This document shows, one piece after another, positions 36,473-45,247 of a stretch of DNA of 64,000 nt. Position 1 is the stretch's first letter; each line of letters starts with the position of its first letter. A model generated the notes under the pieces. It saw nothing but the letters and a program-made list of their open reading frames with translations. It searched no databases and had not been told where the DNA came from. Origin of the DNA: Paenibacillus sp. FSL R10-2734 (GTDB taxonomy: Bacteria; Bacillota; Bacilli; Paenibacillales; Paenibacillaceae); NCBI RefSeq assembly GCF_037963865.1, contig NZ_CP150170.1, positions 2,542,001 to 2,606,000 on the forward strand, given 5' to 3'. The translations under genes and the position numbers were made by a program.

Positions 36473-38128
36473 TTGGAAAAGCCGTGGTGGAAAAGGACGG
36501 TATTCTATGAAGTGTATATGCCAAGCTTCTGTGATAGCAACGGGGATGGGATTGGTGATTTCAAAGGTCTTACTTCCAAGCTGGATTATTTGCGGGATCT
36601 TGGAATTGGGGGCATTTGGCTAACACCGTTCTATACGTCCCCTAAAGTAGATAACGGGTATGATATTGCAGATTATTGCCAAATTGATCCGGATTTTGGA
36701 ACGATGGAGGACTTCGAACGATTTATCCAGGAAGCGAAGACTCGTGGGATCAGAGTGATTGCCGATCTTGTCTTAAACCATACGTCTTCAGAGCATGCGT
36801 GGTTCAAAGAATCCCGATCCTCAAAGACGAACCCGAAGCGGGATTGGTACATTTGGAAGGACGCTGTGAACGGCGGAGCTCCGAATAACTGGGAGTCTTT
36901 TTTCGGCGGAACTGCGTGGGAATGGGATGCTGCCACGGAACAGTATTACTATCATGGGTTTGCGAAAGAACAGGTCGATTTAAACTGGGCGAATCCTGAA
37001 GTAAAAGAAGCGATGAAGGATGTTATGGCTTATTGGCTGGGCAAAGGCGTAAGCGGGTTTCGGTTGGATGTTATCAACTTCTTATCGGTTTCCGATCAAT
37101 TCCCAGATAATCCGATGGATGAAGCAACAGGTGAACAGAAGCATGTGCATGACCAGGATCAAGATGGAATTTTGGAAGTCATCCAGGAAATTAGTGAATT
37201 TGTTCATGCTCATAGTGGAATGTTCATGGTGGGTGAGGTTGGCTCCGAAGATATGGACATGCTGAAGCGTTACAGCGGAACGGGTAAGTTTGATGTGGTC
37301 TTTAATTTCAATCTGGGCAGTCAGAAGGAATTTAGTCCAGAGAACTTATTCGCCGAGCTTAAGACGATGGAGAAGGTACACGGTGCGGATCAGATGCCTA
37401 CGTTATTCTTCGGCAGCCATGATATGGACCGCGTTATTTCGCGCTTTAGTGACGGGGATGCGGAGATTGAGGAAGAACGGGCCCGCCTTATGGCAACACT
37501 GGCCTTGACCGCTAAAGGTGTACCTTTCCTATATTTCGGCGAAGAAATTGGAATGCGGAATTTCGTAGCCCATAAGCTGGAGGACATGCGAGATATCCAA
37601 GGTTTGAATGCATATGAAATCGCACTACAGCGGGGGGCTACCCCATCGGAAGCCTTAAAAATTGCGAATGCGAAGGGAAGGGATGCGTCCCGTTCTCCAA
37701 TGCAATGGAATGCAGGCTCATATGGCGGATTTACATCAGGAACACCATGGATTGGCATGGGTCCGAATTATGAGCAATTAAACGTGGAATCCGAATGGAA
37801 TCAACCGAATTCACTGCTTCATTATTATAAAAAGCTTCTCCATTTGCGCAATACACAGAACGTATTTCAGTTCGGGGATTATGATGTGCTGGAACGCAGA
37901 GGCAATCTTATATTATACGTAAGGACATTGAAAGAAAGTAATACCAAAGCGCTCGTGGCCTTGAACTATGACAACCAGAGCGTGCAGATTGCTCCTAGAG
38001 CGTTACTGGATGGGAAAGCAACTTTTGTTTTATCAAGTCGCCGAGATAAAGTGAGCGGCTCAGACTCAGTAACTCTGATGCCGAATGAAGCCGCAATATG
38101 GATGCATGAGCCGCTATTATTTAAATAG
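36473..38128 (+). CDS. GH13 alpha-glucosidase (oligo-1,6-glucosidase-like)
   Basis: A 551-residue cytoplasmic amylase-fold enzyme starting at TTG with AGGAGGGG upstream. Catalytic residues are nucleophile Asp199 (GFRLDVINF), acid/base Glu255 (VGEVG) and Asp317 (GSHDMDR). Valine directly after the nucleophile is the feature linked to alpha-1,6 rather than alpha-1,4 preference in oligo-1,6-glucosidases. The third motif deviates: GSHDMDR in place of the usual NNHDxPR, suggesting a changed subsite. Its place among beta-mannoside genes suggests that the imported sugar carries an alpha-glucosyl unit, or that the locus handles mixed oligosaccharides. Confidence 0.88.
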   Translation: MEKPWWKRTVFYEVYMPSFCDSNGDGIGDFKGLTSKLDYLRDLGIGGIWLTPFYTSPKVDNGYDIADYCQIDPDFGTMEDFERFIQEAKTRGIRVIADLVLNHTSSEHAWFKESRSSKTNPKRDWYIWKDAVNGGAPNNWESFFGGTAWEWDAATEQYYYHGFAKEQVDLNWANPEVKEAMKDVMAYWLGKGVSGFRLDVINFLSVSDQFPDNPMDEATGEQKHVHDQDQDGILEVIQEISEFVHAHSGMFMVGEVGSEDMDMLKRYSGTGKFDVVFNFNLGSQKEFSPENLFAELKTMEKVHGADQMPTLFFGSHDMDRVISRFSDGDAEIEEERARLMATLALTAKGVPFLYFGEEIGMRNFVAHKLEDMRDIQGLNAYEIALQRGATPSEALKIANAKGRDASRSPMQWNAGSYGGFTSGTPWIGMGPNYEQLNVESEWNQPNSLLHYYKKLLHLRNTQNVFQFGDYDVLERRGNLILYVRTLKESNTKALVALNYDNQSVQIAPRALLDGKATFVLSSRRDKVSGSDSVTLMPNEAAIWMHEPLLFK

Positions 38129-38145
38129 AGAGGGTTATTATTATT

Positions 38146-39090
38146 ATGAAACTGCACAAGACTGCTGTGAAAACATGTGAACAACTGCTCAAGGAATTTG
38201 CGATGAATAACGCTGCAGTAACAGATATCAAGAAATTAAAATTCACAGGTGTAGGCCACAAAGATGTCTACAACATTACAGCACCTTTTGAAGATGAGAA
38301 TGAATGGGTGATTGCAGGACGAGTTGAATCTCGTGATAGTGAGCATTCGGATGTCGTTTTTTTCGTTGAGCGTGATGGTGAATGGGTTCCGCGTGAAGGA
38401 GCACCAGTCCTAGAACTTCAAGATCCGCTCTTTACCAGAATTAATGGTGAGCTGATTGTTGGAGGCGTTCAAATTTATCCGCATCCAGTAAAGGCTGATG
38501 CTTTAATGTGGCGTACAGTATTCTACCGCGGGAAGAACATCGCGAACTTGGAATTATTCTTTAAAGGTCCGGATGGCATGAAGGATTTACGTCTTGTTGA
38601 CCTAAAAGATAGTATCGGCGTCCTGACCCGCCCACAAGGAGATAAAGGAGGCCGCGGTAAAATCGGCTTTACCCGAATTTCATCGTTGGACGAGTTATCC
38701 ATTCCATTGATCGAGGAAACGCCGCTATTGGAAGGACAGTTCATTGATGAAGAGTGGGGCGGTGCGAATGAAGCACACTTGCTGAAGAACGGACTTCTCG
38801 GTGTCCTTGGGCATATCGCATCTTTTGATGATGCGGGCAATCGTCACTATTACCCGATGGTATTCGCTATTAATCCGGCAACAGGTGAATACTCGGATAT
38901 TCAAATAATTGCTGTACGCAACCAGTTCTTGCCGGGTGCAACCAAACGGCCAGATTTAGAGGATGTCGTATTCAGCGGAGGGCTTGTTCGCCAAAGTGAC
39001 GGTACAGCTCATTTATATGCAGGTATCAGCGATGCGGAAGCACAACGTGCGACAATCCCTGATCCATTTGTTCAATTTGAAACTTTATAA
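38146..39090 (+). CDS. DUF1861-family protein, GH130-like beta-propeller
   Basis: A 314-residue soluble protein of DUF1861, function unestablished. Two parts run parallel to the GH130 protein encoded next: LQDPLFTRINGELIVGG around Asp93 versus VEDPRVTQIGDTYYIYFS around Asp141, and DVVFSGGLVRQSDGTAHLYAG at 273 versus DVVFSCGALVEGDVLKMYYG at 311. GGANEAHLLKNGLLGVLGH likewise matches GGGAVPFKTDKGWLELYHG. So it looks like a diverged five-bladed propeller with the aspartate in the position of the GH130 catalytic acid. It may be an uncharacterised mannoside-active enzyme; that is inference. Confidence 0.75.
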   Translation: MKLHKTAVKTCEQLLKEFAMNNAAVTDIKKLKFTGVGHKDVYNITAPFEDENEWVIAGRVESRDSEHSDVVFFVERDGEWVPREGAPVLELQDPLFTRINGELIVGGVQIYPHPVKADALMWRTVFYRGKNIANLELFFKGPDGMKDLRLVDLKDSIGVLTRPQGDKGGRGKIGFTRISSLDELSIPLIEETPLLEGQFIDEEWGGANEAHLLKNGLLGVLGHIASFDDAGNRHYYPMVFAINPATGEYSDIQIIAVRNQFLPGATKRPDLEDVVFSGGLVRQSDGTAHLYAGISDAEAQRATIPDPFVQFETL

Positions 39091-39126
39091 GCATGAAATC
39101 AACTTGGTTAAGGGAGTTATTACAAC

Positions 39127-40188
39127 ATGAAAATCTATCGTTATGAACAAAACCCACTTATTACACCAGCCGATGTCAAGCCATATCATGATGACTTTGA
39201 AGTGATTGGTGCATTTAATGCTGGTATCGCTAGCTATAATGGTGAAGTATTAATGTTTCTTCGTGTAGCTGAGCGTCCAATCAGCAAGAATCCGAAAATT
39301 GTGAAAGCTCCGATTTATAATCCGGAGACCAATGAATTGGACATTATTGATCTGAATACGGATGATGAGCGTTTCGACTTCTCTGATCCGCGAGTGATCA
39401 AGAATCAATCCAAAAGTGCTACATTCCAGTATTTGACTTCACTGTCCTACATCCGAATTGCCCGCAGTAAGGATGGACATCATTTTACGATAGATGAGAA
39501 ACCATTCGTATACCCTTCCAATTCACTGGAAACCTTCGGAGTGGAAGATCCTCGTGTAACCCAAATTGGGGATACCTACTATATTTATTTCTCGGCAGTC
39601 TCCCCGGTAGGCGTTGGAGAATCACTGGTATCAACTAAAGATTTCGTGAATGTAACACATCACGGCATGATCTTTGGACCAGATAATAAAGACGTATTGA
39701 TTTTCCCAGAGAAAATTAACGGAAAATATTATGCCTTGCACCGCCCAACGACGAAGAGCACTGGAGATCCGGAAATATGGATCGCTGAATCGGACAACTT
39801 ATTATATTGGGGCAACCATAAGCATCTGATCGGTTTACGTGACGGCATGTGGGACAGCGGCCGGATTGGCGGCGGTGCGGTTCCATTCAAGACCGATAAA
39901 GGCTGGCTGGAGCTGTATCATGGGGCAACGCTGGAACATCGTTATTGCATGGGTGCAGTCCTGCTTGATTTAAATGATCCATCAAAGGTAATTGCACGTT
40001 CTGATGCTCCTATCATGGAACCGGAAGCAGATTATGAGAAGAACGGATTCTTCGGCGATGTTGTATTCTCTTGCGGTGCACTCGTAGAAGGCGATGTTCT
40101 CAAAATGTATTACGGTGTCGCGGATACATCAATGGCTTGTGCAGAACTTAGTGTACAAGAAATCTTAGATAGCTTGGTATACGTATAA
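39127..40188 (+). CDS. GH130 beta-mannoside phosphorylase (probably beta-1,2-mannobiose type)
   Basis: A 353-residue cytoplasmic enzyme that cleaves beta-mannosides with phosphate to give mannose 1-phosphate. Family motifs are GVEDPRVTQIGDTYYIY with Asp141 as the expected acid, KDVLIFPEKING, RIGGGAVPFKTDKGWLELYHGA and DVVFSCGALVEGD. The start MKIYRYEQNPLITPADVKP recalls the Listeria Lin0857 and Thermoanaerobacter Teth514_1789 proteins, which act on beta-1,2-mannobiose; linkage assignment is from memory and could be wrong. Lies 36 bp after the DUF1861 gene; a terminator-like hairpin follows. Confidence 0.88.
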   Translation: MKIYRYEQNPLITPADVKPYHDDFEVIGAFNAGIASYNGEVLMFLRVAERPISKNPKIVKAPIYNPETNELDIIDLNTDDERFDFSDPRVIKNQSKSATFQYLTSLSYIRIARSKDGHHFTIDEKPFVYPSNSLETFGVEDPRVTQIGDTYYIYFSAVSPVGVGESLVSTKDFVNVTHHGMIFGPDNKDVLIFPEKINGKYYALHRPTTKSTGDPEIWIAESDNLLYWGNHKHLIGLRDGMWDSGRIGGGAVPFKTDKGWLELYHGATLEHRYCMGAVLLDLNDPSKVIARSDAPIMEPEADYEKNGFFGDVVFSCGALVEGDVLKMYYGVADTSMACAELSVQEILDSLVYV

Positions 40189-40192
40189 CAAT

Positions 40193-40230
40193 AAAACGTC
40201 AAAACCGAAGTGGTTTTGGCGTTTTAATTT
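40193..40230 (+). terminator. Intra-operon terminator hairpin between GH130 and GH2 genes
   Basis: AAAACGtCAAAACC pairs with GGTTTTGgCGTTTT around a five-base GAAGT loop, one mismatch, ending TTTTAATTT. The GH2 start is only about 10 bp after it, so readthrough or partial termination would lower expression of the last two genes relative to those upstream. Confidence 0.75.
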
Positions 40231-40240
40231 GGGAGAGATG

Positions 40241-42835
40241 ATGAAGAGAATGAACATCAAATTAACTGATAATTGGAAGCTGCGTGATTTTCGTGTTGGG
40301 GAAGCCCGGGATCTTGAAGTTGCTTCACCTGAGTTCATTGATTATTTCTGGATGACAACCACAGTGCCTGGTGATATCCACACAACGCTTCGGGAGAAAG
40401 GTATTATTGATGATCCATTCTTTGGTCACCAGGATCAGAAATGTCGTTGGGTTGAAGAAAAGGTGTGGTGGTATCGTACGGTTTTCTCCTACGATGATGA
40501 ACCTGCACTTGGTGAGAAGATGGAGCTATTGTTCGAAGGGTTAGATACCTATGCGACCGTTTATCTCAACGGTGTGGAGCTTGGATCAACAGATAATATG
40601 TTCATCAGCCATTCTTTTGATGTAACCCGTGAATTAAATAAGGGGAAAAATACGCTTGCCGTAAAATTTGATCCTGTTCATGTGCACGCAGGCGATAAAA
40701 TCCAATATTATTGGTCGGGCTTTAGCAAGAAACGGATATGGACACGCAAAGCGCAGAGTCATTTTGGCTGGGACTGGGGTCCACGTCTTGTCTGTGCAGG
40801 CATATGGAAAGAGGTGCATTTAATCAAACGGCGTCATGCACATTTAGATAATGTGTTTGCTCGAACAACCTCGATCCAGGATCAAGTGGGTATCGTCGAT
40901 GTGGATTTATGCGCACATGCCTTTGATCGTGAGTGTTCGTATTCGGCGCGCGTAGAACTGTTAGAGGGTACAAAGATTGTTGCAGAAGCGGATGTCTCTT
41001 TGGACAAGGTTTCAGGTATTGTGGTTGACGGGGCTATTACAGCTCGCACGCTTCAACATTCAGTTTCCTTGCAAGTGATGGACCCGAAGCTATGGTGGAC
41101 CCATGATTTAGGAACGCCTTTCTTATATCAATTACGTGTTACTATATTTGCCGATGGGGAGCAAATAGATACCTATGAGCAGCCATTTGGAATACGCAAG
41201 ATCGAATTAATGCAGCTTGATGAAGAGGGGCATCATGCCTTCACATTTGTATTGAACGGCGTAAAAGTTTTTGCCAAAGGTGCAAATTGGATCCCTATTG
41301 ATAGCTTTATTGCGACCGTGCCGAATAGCCGCTATACGCATCTCCTTCAAATGGCTAAGGATGCCAATATGAATATGATTCGTGCTTGGGGTGGAGGCAT
41401 TTACGAGCGGGATATTTTCTTTGATGAATGTGATCGGTTAGGTATCTTAATTTGGCAGGACTTTATGTTCGCTTGTGCATTGTATCCGGATTATAATCGT
41501 AATTTCATGAATAATGTTCACCGTGAAATTGAGCAGGTCGTAAAACGTCTTCGCAGTCGTACGAGCCTTGCCCTATGGTGCGGGAATAACGAGAATGATT
41601 GGTTGTATGAGGCGCTGTCCTCTAACGGTGAGATCACACATCCCTTTTATGGAGAAAAAATATATCATGAGCTCATGCCCGCGGTATTGGAGCAACTCGA
41701 TCCAACCCGAACGTTTTGGCCTAGCTCGCCTTTTGGTGGAAATGATCACAATTCGCGTGATGTGGGCGATACCCATAACTGGCAAGTCTGGCATGGAAAT
41801 AATGAGCCTCGTCAGTTTGGAGAACTGCAGACACAGGATTATAGTGTTGAAGGGATATCGTTCAAACGATTCAAGTCAGACTTCACGAAATTCGCTAGTG
41901 AATTCGGTCTGCATGCCTCTTCCAATCGTTATACCTTAGCGAAGAACATGCCGGACGATCAATTCCACTTTGATAGCGATGAAATGAAGTACCGGAATAA
42001 AGACGTCCATTATCCAAAGGGTATTATGCTCATGGAAGGTTTTACAGGGATCCCGAAGGGTATCAATGAATATATTCAATTCTCGATGCTGACTCAGGCA
42101 GAGGGTTTAAGGTATGGCATTGAGCATTACCGCCGTAATAAGCCGGACACGAGTGGGGCTTTGTTCTGGCAGTTTAATGATTGCTGGCCGGGAACAAGCT
42201 GGTCTGTCATTGACTACTATGGCTTGCCGAAGGCTAGCTACCACTATGCGCGTAAATTCTTTGCACCGATACTCTTATGTATCGATCATGACCCGAACGG
42301 GCCGCTGCAGCTATGGGCTATCAATGATCGGCGCGAGGCTTATCAGGATGAAGCGGAATTAACGCTCTATCGGATGGACGGTACGATTGTATATCAGCGT
42401 GCTTTCGATGTGACCGTTGAAGCGAACAGTAGGGTTAATTTTGCTAAATTGCCTGAGGCTGAGGTATTACAACAGCATCGTCCACACGAGGTTGTGGCCG
42501 TACTTCGTTCGAAGAAGCACGTGACAGAAGAGTATGTCCTCTATTTAAGAGATTATAAGGATATGGATTATCAACCCGCACAACTTGAGATCTCCGTGGA
42601 TGAAGCGAATGGACAGATCCGCTTGATCTCGGATCGTGTTGCACGGATGGTGATGATCGAACTGGATGCTCCTTGGGTAATCATGGATGATAATTTCTTT
42701 GATCTGATCCCGGGTGAGGAGAAGATTGTTCGGGTACATCATGAGGATGCCGGGGATCTGCCTTGGGAGACCTTACGTGTAACAGCGATGAATGATGCGG
42801 GTTTACAGAAGCTTGGAACTAAGGAGATGAGCTAA
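40241..42835 (+). CDS. GH2 beta-mannosidase
   Basis: An 864-residue cytoplasmic enzyme. The N-terminal sugar-binding domain shows WMTTTVPGDIHTTL and LLFEGLDTYATVYLNG; HFGWDWGPRLVCAGIWK is a beta-mannosidase hallmark. Catalytic residues in the barrel are acid/base Glu451 (LWCGNNENDW) and nucleophile Glu554 (ASEFGL). It removes terminal beta-mannose from short oligosaccharides. Several starts are possible: ATG 40241 has GGGAG five bases upstream; TTG 40229, ATG 40238 and ATG 40250 are in frame. Together with the GH130 phosphorylase it gives hydrolytic and phosphorolytic routes for the same substrate class. Confidence 0.92.
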   Translation: MKRMNIKLTDNWKLRDFRVGEARDLEVASPEFIDYFWMTTTVPGDIHTTLREKGIIDDPFFGHQDQKCRWVEEKVWWYRTVFSYDDEPALGEKMELLFEGLDTYATVYLNGVELGSTDNMFISHSFDVTRELNKGKNTLAVKFDPVHVHAGDKIQYYWSGFSKKRIWTRKAQSHFGWDWGPRLVCAGIWKEVHLIKRRHAHLDNVFARTTSIQDQVGIVDVDLCAHAFDRECSYSARVELLEGTKIVAEADVSLDKVSGIVVDGAITARTLQHSVSLQVMDPKLWWTHDLGTPFLYQLRVTIFADGEQIDTYEQPFGIRKIELMQLDEEGHHAFTFVLNGVKVFAKGANWIPIDSFIATVPNSRYTHLLQMAKDANMNMIRAWGGGIYERDIFFDECDRLGILIWQDFMFACALYPDYNRNFMNNVHREIEQVVKRLRSRTSLALWCGNNENDWLYEALSSNGEITHPFYGEKIYHELMPAVLEQLDPTRTFWPSSPFGGNDHNSRDVGDTHNWQVWHGNNEPRQFGELQTQDYSVEGISFKRFKSDFTKFASEFGLHASSNRYTLAKNMPDDQFHFDSDEMKYRNKDVHYPKGIMLMEGFTGIPKGINEYIQFSMLTQAEGLRYGIEHYRRNKPDTSGALFWQFNDCWPGTSWSVIDYYGLPKASYHYARKFFAPILLCIDHDPNGPLQLWAINDRREAYQDEAELTLYRMDGTIVYQRAFDVTVEANSRVNFAKLPEAEVLQQHRPHEVVAVLRSKKHVTEEYVLYLRDYKDMDYQPAQLEISVDEANGQIRLISDRVARMVMIELDAPWVIMDDNFFDLIPGEEKIVRVHHEDAGDLPWETLRVTAMNDAGLQKLGTKEMS

Positions 42836-42836
42836 T

Positions 42837-43850
42837 ATGAAGGCGGCTGTATTTCAAGGAAAAAAGCACATTGAATTTACGGACTGGGAAGCTCCGGCTG
42901 TTGGCTCCAAAGAAGTTAAACTTCGTGTGAAATGCTGCGGGATTTGCGGGACTGATCAGCATATTTATCATGGATTCCCTGGGTCTGCAGAGGTGACAGC
43001 TCCGATTGTATTAGGACATGAGCTTGCAGGCGAAGTGGTTGCTGTGGGGGATGAGGTTACAACGCTGCAGGTGGGGGACCGTGTATCGGTAGATCCGAAT
43101 ATTTATTGTGGGAACTGTTATTTCTGCCGGAATGGAAAAGTGCATTTATGTGATGACTTGCAGGCTGTTGGAGTGACTCGTGATGGAGGCATGGGCGAGT
43201 ATTGCGTTGTTCCTGTGGCGAACTGTTATTTGTTGCCTGATGAAATGAGCTGGATCGAAGGGGCAATGATTGAACCTTTAGGGTGTGTGCTTCATGGTTA
43301 TAAGAAGCTGGATATTCGTTCGACACATCAAGTCCTAATTATCGGTGGTGGTTTTATTGGTCAATTGTTCTTGCAGCTCGTTAAAGCTGCAGGTGTTAAA
43401 GGAATCATTGTCAGTGAGCCGGAAGTGTTCAAACATGACCGATTAGTCGAGTTAGGTGCGGATGAAGCTGTATCTCCTACAGCAGCAGGCGTGATGGAAG
43501 CTCTCCAACATCAATTTGATATTGTCATCGAATGTGTAGGCCGTGCGGATTCCATGGAGCTAGCGGTAAAGGCATCACGTAAGGGTGGACAAGTATTAAT
43601 GTTTGGTGTTGCTTCCCCGGACACGTTGATTCAAGTCTCTCCATTCGAAATTTTTACAAAAGAGCTGCGAATCATGGGCTCTTTCATTAATCCATATACC
43701 CATGAGGAATCTATTGCGCTAATTGAGAAGGGAATCGTTCAGATTGAGCCATTGATTAGCCATCGGTTTTCGTTGAAAGAAATTCCGGCAGTTATGGAAG
43801 AGTACACGAAACTGCGTGTTTCTAAAGGGGTTATTGTGCACGAGAGCTAG
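42837..43850 (+). CDS. Zinc-dependent MDR alcohol/polyol dehydrogenase
   Basis: A 337-residue medium-chain dehydrogenase, starting one base after the GH2 stop. It shows CGICGTDQHIYHG with the catalytic-zinc cysteine, GHELAGE, the structural zinc cluster CGNCYFCRNGKVHLC and a Rossmann GGGFIG. It is closest in feel to sorbitol/arabinitol dehydrogenases. The substrate may be a polyol or ketose at the reducing end of the imported oligosaccharide, for example mannitol or a mannosyl-polyol product; this is open. Last gene before the operon terminator. Confidence 0.82.
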   Translation: MKAAVFQGKKHIEFTDWEAPAVGSKEVKLRVKCCGICGTDQHIYHGFPGSAEVTAPIVLGHELAGEVVAVGDEVTTLQVGDRVSVDPNIYCGNCYFCRNGKVHLCDDLQAVGVTRDGGMGEYCVVPVANCYLLPDEMSWIEGAMIEPLGCVLHGYKKLDIRSTHQVLIIGGGFIGQLFLQLVKAAGVKGIIVSEPEVFKHDRLVELGADEAVSPTAAGVMEALQHQFDIVIECVGRADSMELAVKASRKGGQVLMFGVASPDTLIQVSPFEIFTKELRIMGSFINPYTHEESIALIEKGIVQIEPLISHRFSLKEIPAVMEEYTKLRVSKGVIVHES

Positions 43851-43880
43851 AACAATAATTGAATCAATATCAGCTTATAT

Positions 43881-43926
43881 AAGCGATGACTATTGGCTTT
43901 TTCGCCATAGGTCATCGCTTTTTTAG
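43881..43926 (+). terminator. Terminator of the beta-mannoside operon
   Basis: AAGCGATGACtATtGGC pairs with GCCATAGGTCATCGCTT around TTTTTC, followed by a T run. Confidence 0.9.
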
Positions 43927-44062
43927 GTGAGCTAGACTGGCTACGATGAGATCATCTTTAGAAAAAATTGAAGAAGTTAATATTCAGTTAAGAATCCCTT
44001 CACGATCCGTTTACGCTTCAGAGTTAGAGTTAGAGAAGGCCAAGAGAAAAAGGAGCTTTCTC

Positions 44063-45247
44063 ATGAACACAAATCCTAAAGTACTCATTGTAACTTCGGC
44101 ATTTGGAGACGGGCATATGAAAGTGGCTGAGGCGATTGAACATTCATTTAGACGCAGAGGAATAAAACGGATCATCACCTTGGATCTTTTCGCAGAAGTT
44201 CACCCAAGCCTGAATGAGCTGTCCCGAAGATTCTATTTGAACAGCACGGGTTACACTCAGGAATTTTATGGGCTAGTGTACACAATGACGAGCAAGATGA
44301 AACCAGACCACATCATGGGCAGACTGATTCATTCTTTGGGTAAACGAAAAGTGCAGAGGATTATCGACGAGATTCGGCCGGATATTATTATTCATACGTT
44401 TCCCTATTTGGCCGCCGCTGAGCTTGCAACAGAAACAAGAAGCCGTATCCCCCTATTCACCGTCATGACAGATTATGTTGTTCATGGCAGATGGCTCCAT
44501 CCACAAACCACGAAGTATTCTATCGCTACAGAAAGCATGAGAGCAGCGCTGTTATCTGCAGGTATCGCAGAAGAGAAGCTTGTTGTCAGTGGGATTCCAA
44601 TTCGAGAAGCTTTTGAACAGACTCAGGATCGTGAAGCGCTTATGCGCAAGCATGGGCTAGATGGAAATCGACGCTATCTATTACTTGCGGCAGGAGCTTA
44701 TGGCGTATTGAGTGACATCAGCAATTTAATCAAGCGCGTGCTACTTCAATCAAGCATCGATTTAATCGTAATATGCGGAAATAATCATAAACTTCGAGCA
44801 GCTACAGAAGAGATTTTTCAAGGGAACCCTCGAGTTCACATTTTGGGTTATACGGAAGAAATGCAGGAGCTCATGTGCATATCCTCCTGTCTGTTGACCA
44901 AAGCGGGCGGAATTACCTTGACTGAGGCGATGGCTCAAGCACTTCCGGTTATTGTCTATCGTCCGCTGCCTGGTCAGGAGGCTGGCAATGCAGAATGGTT
45001 GTCTAAACATAATCTGATAGAGATCGCTTGGAATGAACAGCAGCTCATAGAGCAGCTTCATCGATTGGAGCATACGGCGTACAGAGAAGGAAAGGAACAG
45101 CATATGAAGGATTTTTCACGAAAATCAGCCTCGAATGCTATCGTTACCGAAGCTTTAGAGGCTATTAAAATGCGACAGCCTTCTGTTACCTCAGTAAAAT
45201 CTATGGTTGTTGAAGGGCAGGCGAAGACGGTTCATGGATACTACTAA
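44063..45247 (+). CDS. UgtP/MGDG-synthase-like glycolipid glycosyltransferase
   Basis: A 394-residue GT28-type enzyme of the membrane surface. The N-terminal VTSAFGDGHMKVAEAIEHSF corresponds to the G-x-GH loop of processive diacylglycerol glycosyltransferases (UgtP/YpfP), and the C-terminal TKAGGITLTEAMAQALPVI with EAGNAEWL is the nucleotide-sugar site. These enzymes add glucose to diacylglycerol to make the lipoteichoic-acid anchor glycolipid. The ATG at 44063 has AAAAGGAG upstream; the frame extends 39 codons further 5' to ATG 43946 without a ribosome site. Its end overlaps the MFS gene by 14 bp, like ypfP-ltaA in S. aureus. Confidence 0.85.
   Translation: MNTNPKVLIVTSAFGDGHMKVAEAIEHSFRRRGIKRIITLDLFAEVHPSLNELSRRFYLNSTGYTQEFYGLVYTMTSKMKPDHIMGRLIHSLGKRKVQRIIDEIRPDIIIHTFPYLAAAELATETRSRIPLFTVMTDYVVHGRWLHPQTTKYSIATESMRAALLSAGIAEEKLVVSGIPIREAFEQTQDREALMRKHGLDGNRRYLLLAAGAYGVLSDISNLIKRVLLQSSIDLIVICGNNHKLRAATEEIFQGNPRVHILGYTEEMQELMCISSCLLTKAGGITLTEAMAQALPVIVYRPLPGQEAGNAEWLSKHNLIEIAWNEQQLIEQLHRLEHTAYREGKEQHMKDFSRKSASNAIVTEALEAIKMRQPSVTSVKSMVVEGQAKTVHGYY

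Noticed and set aside
40229..40240. TTG 40229 as start of the GH2 beta-mannosidase
   Set aside because: Falls in the tail of the terminator hairpin and has no ribosome site; ATG 40241 fits better.
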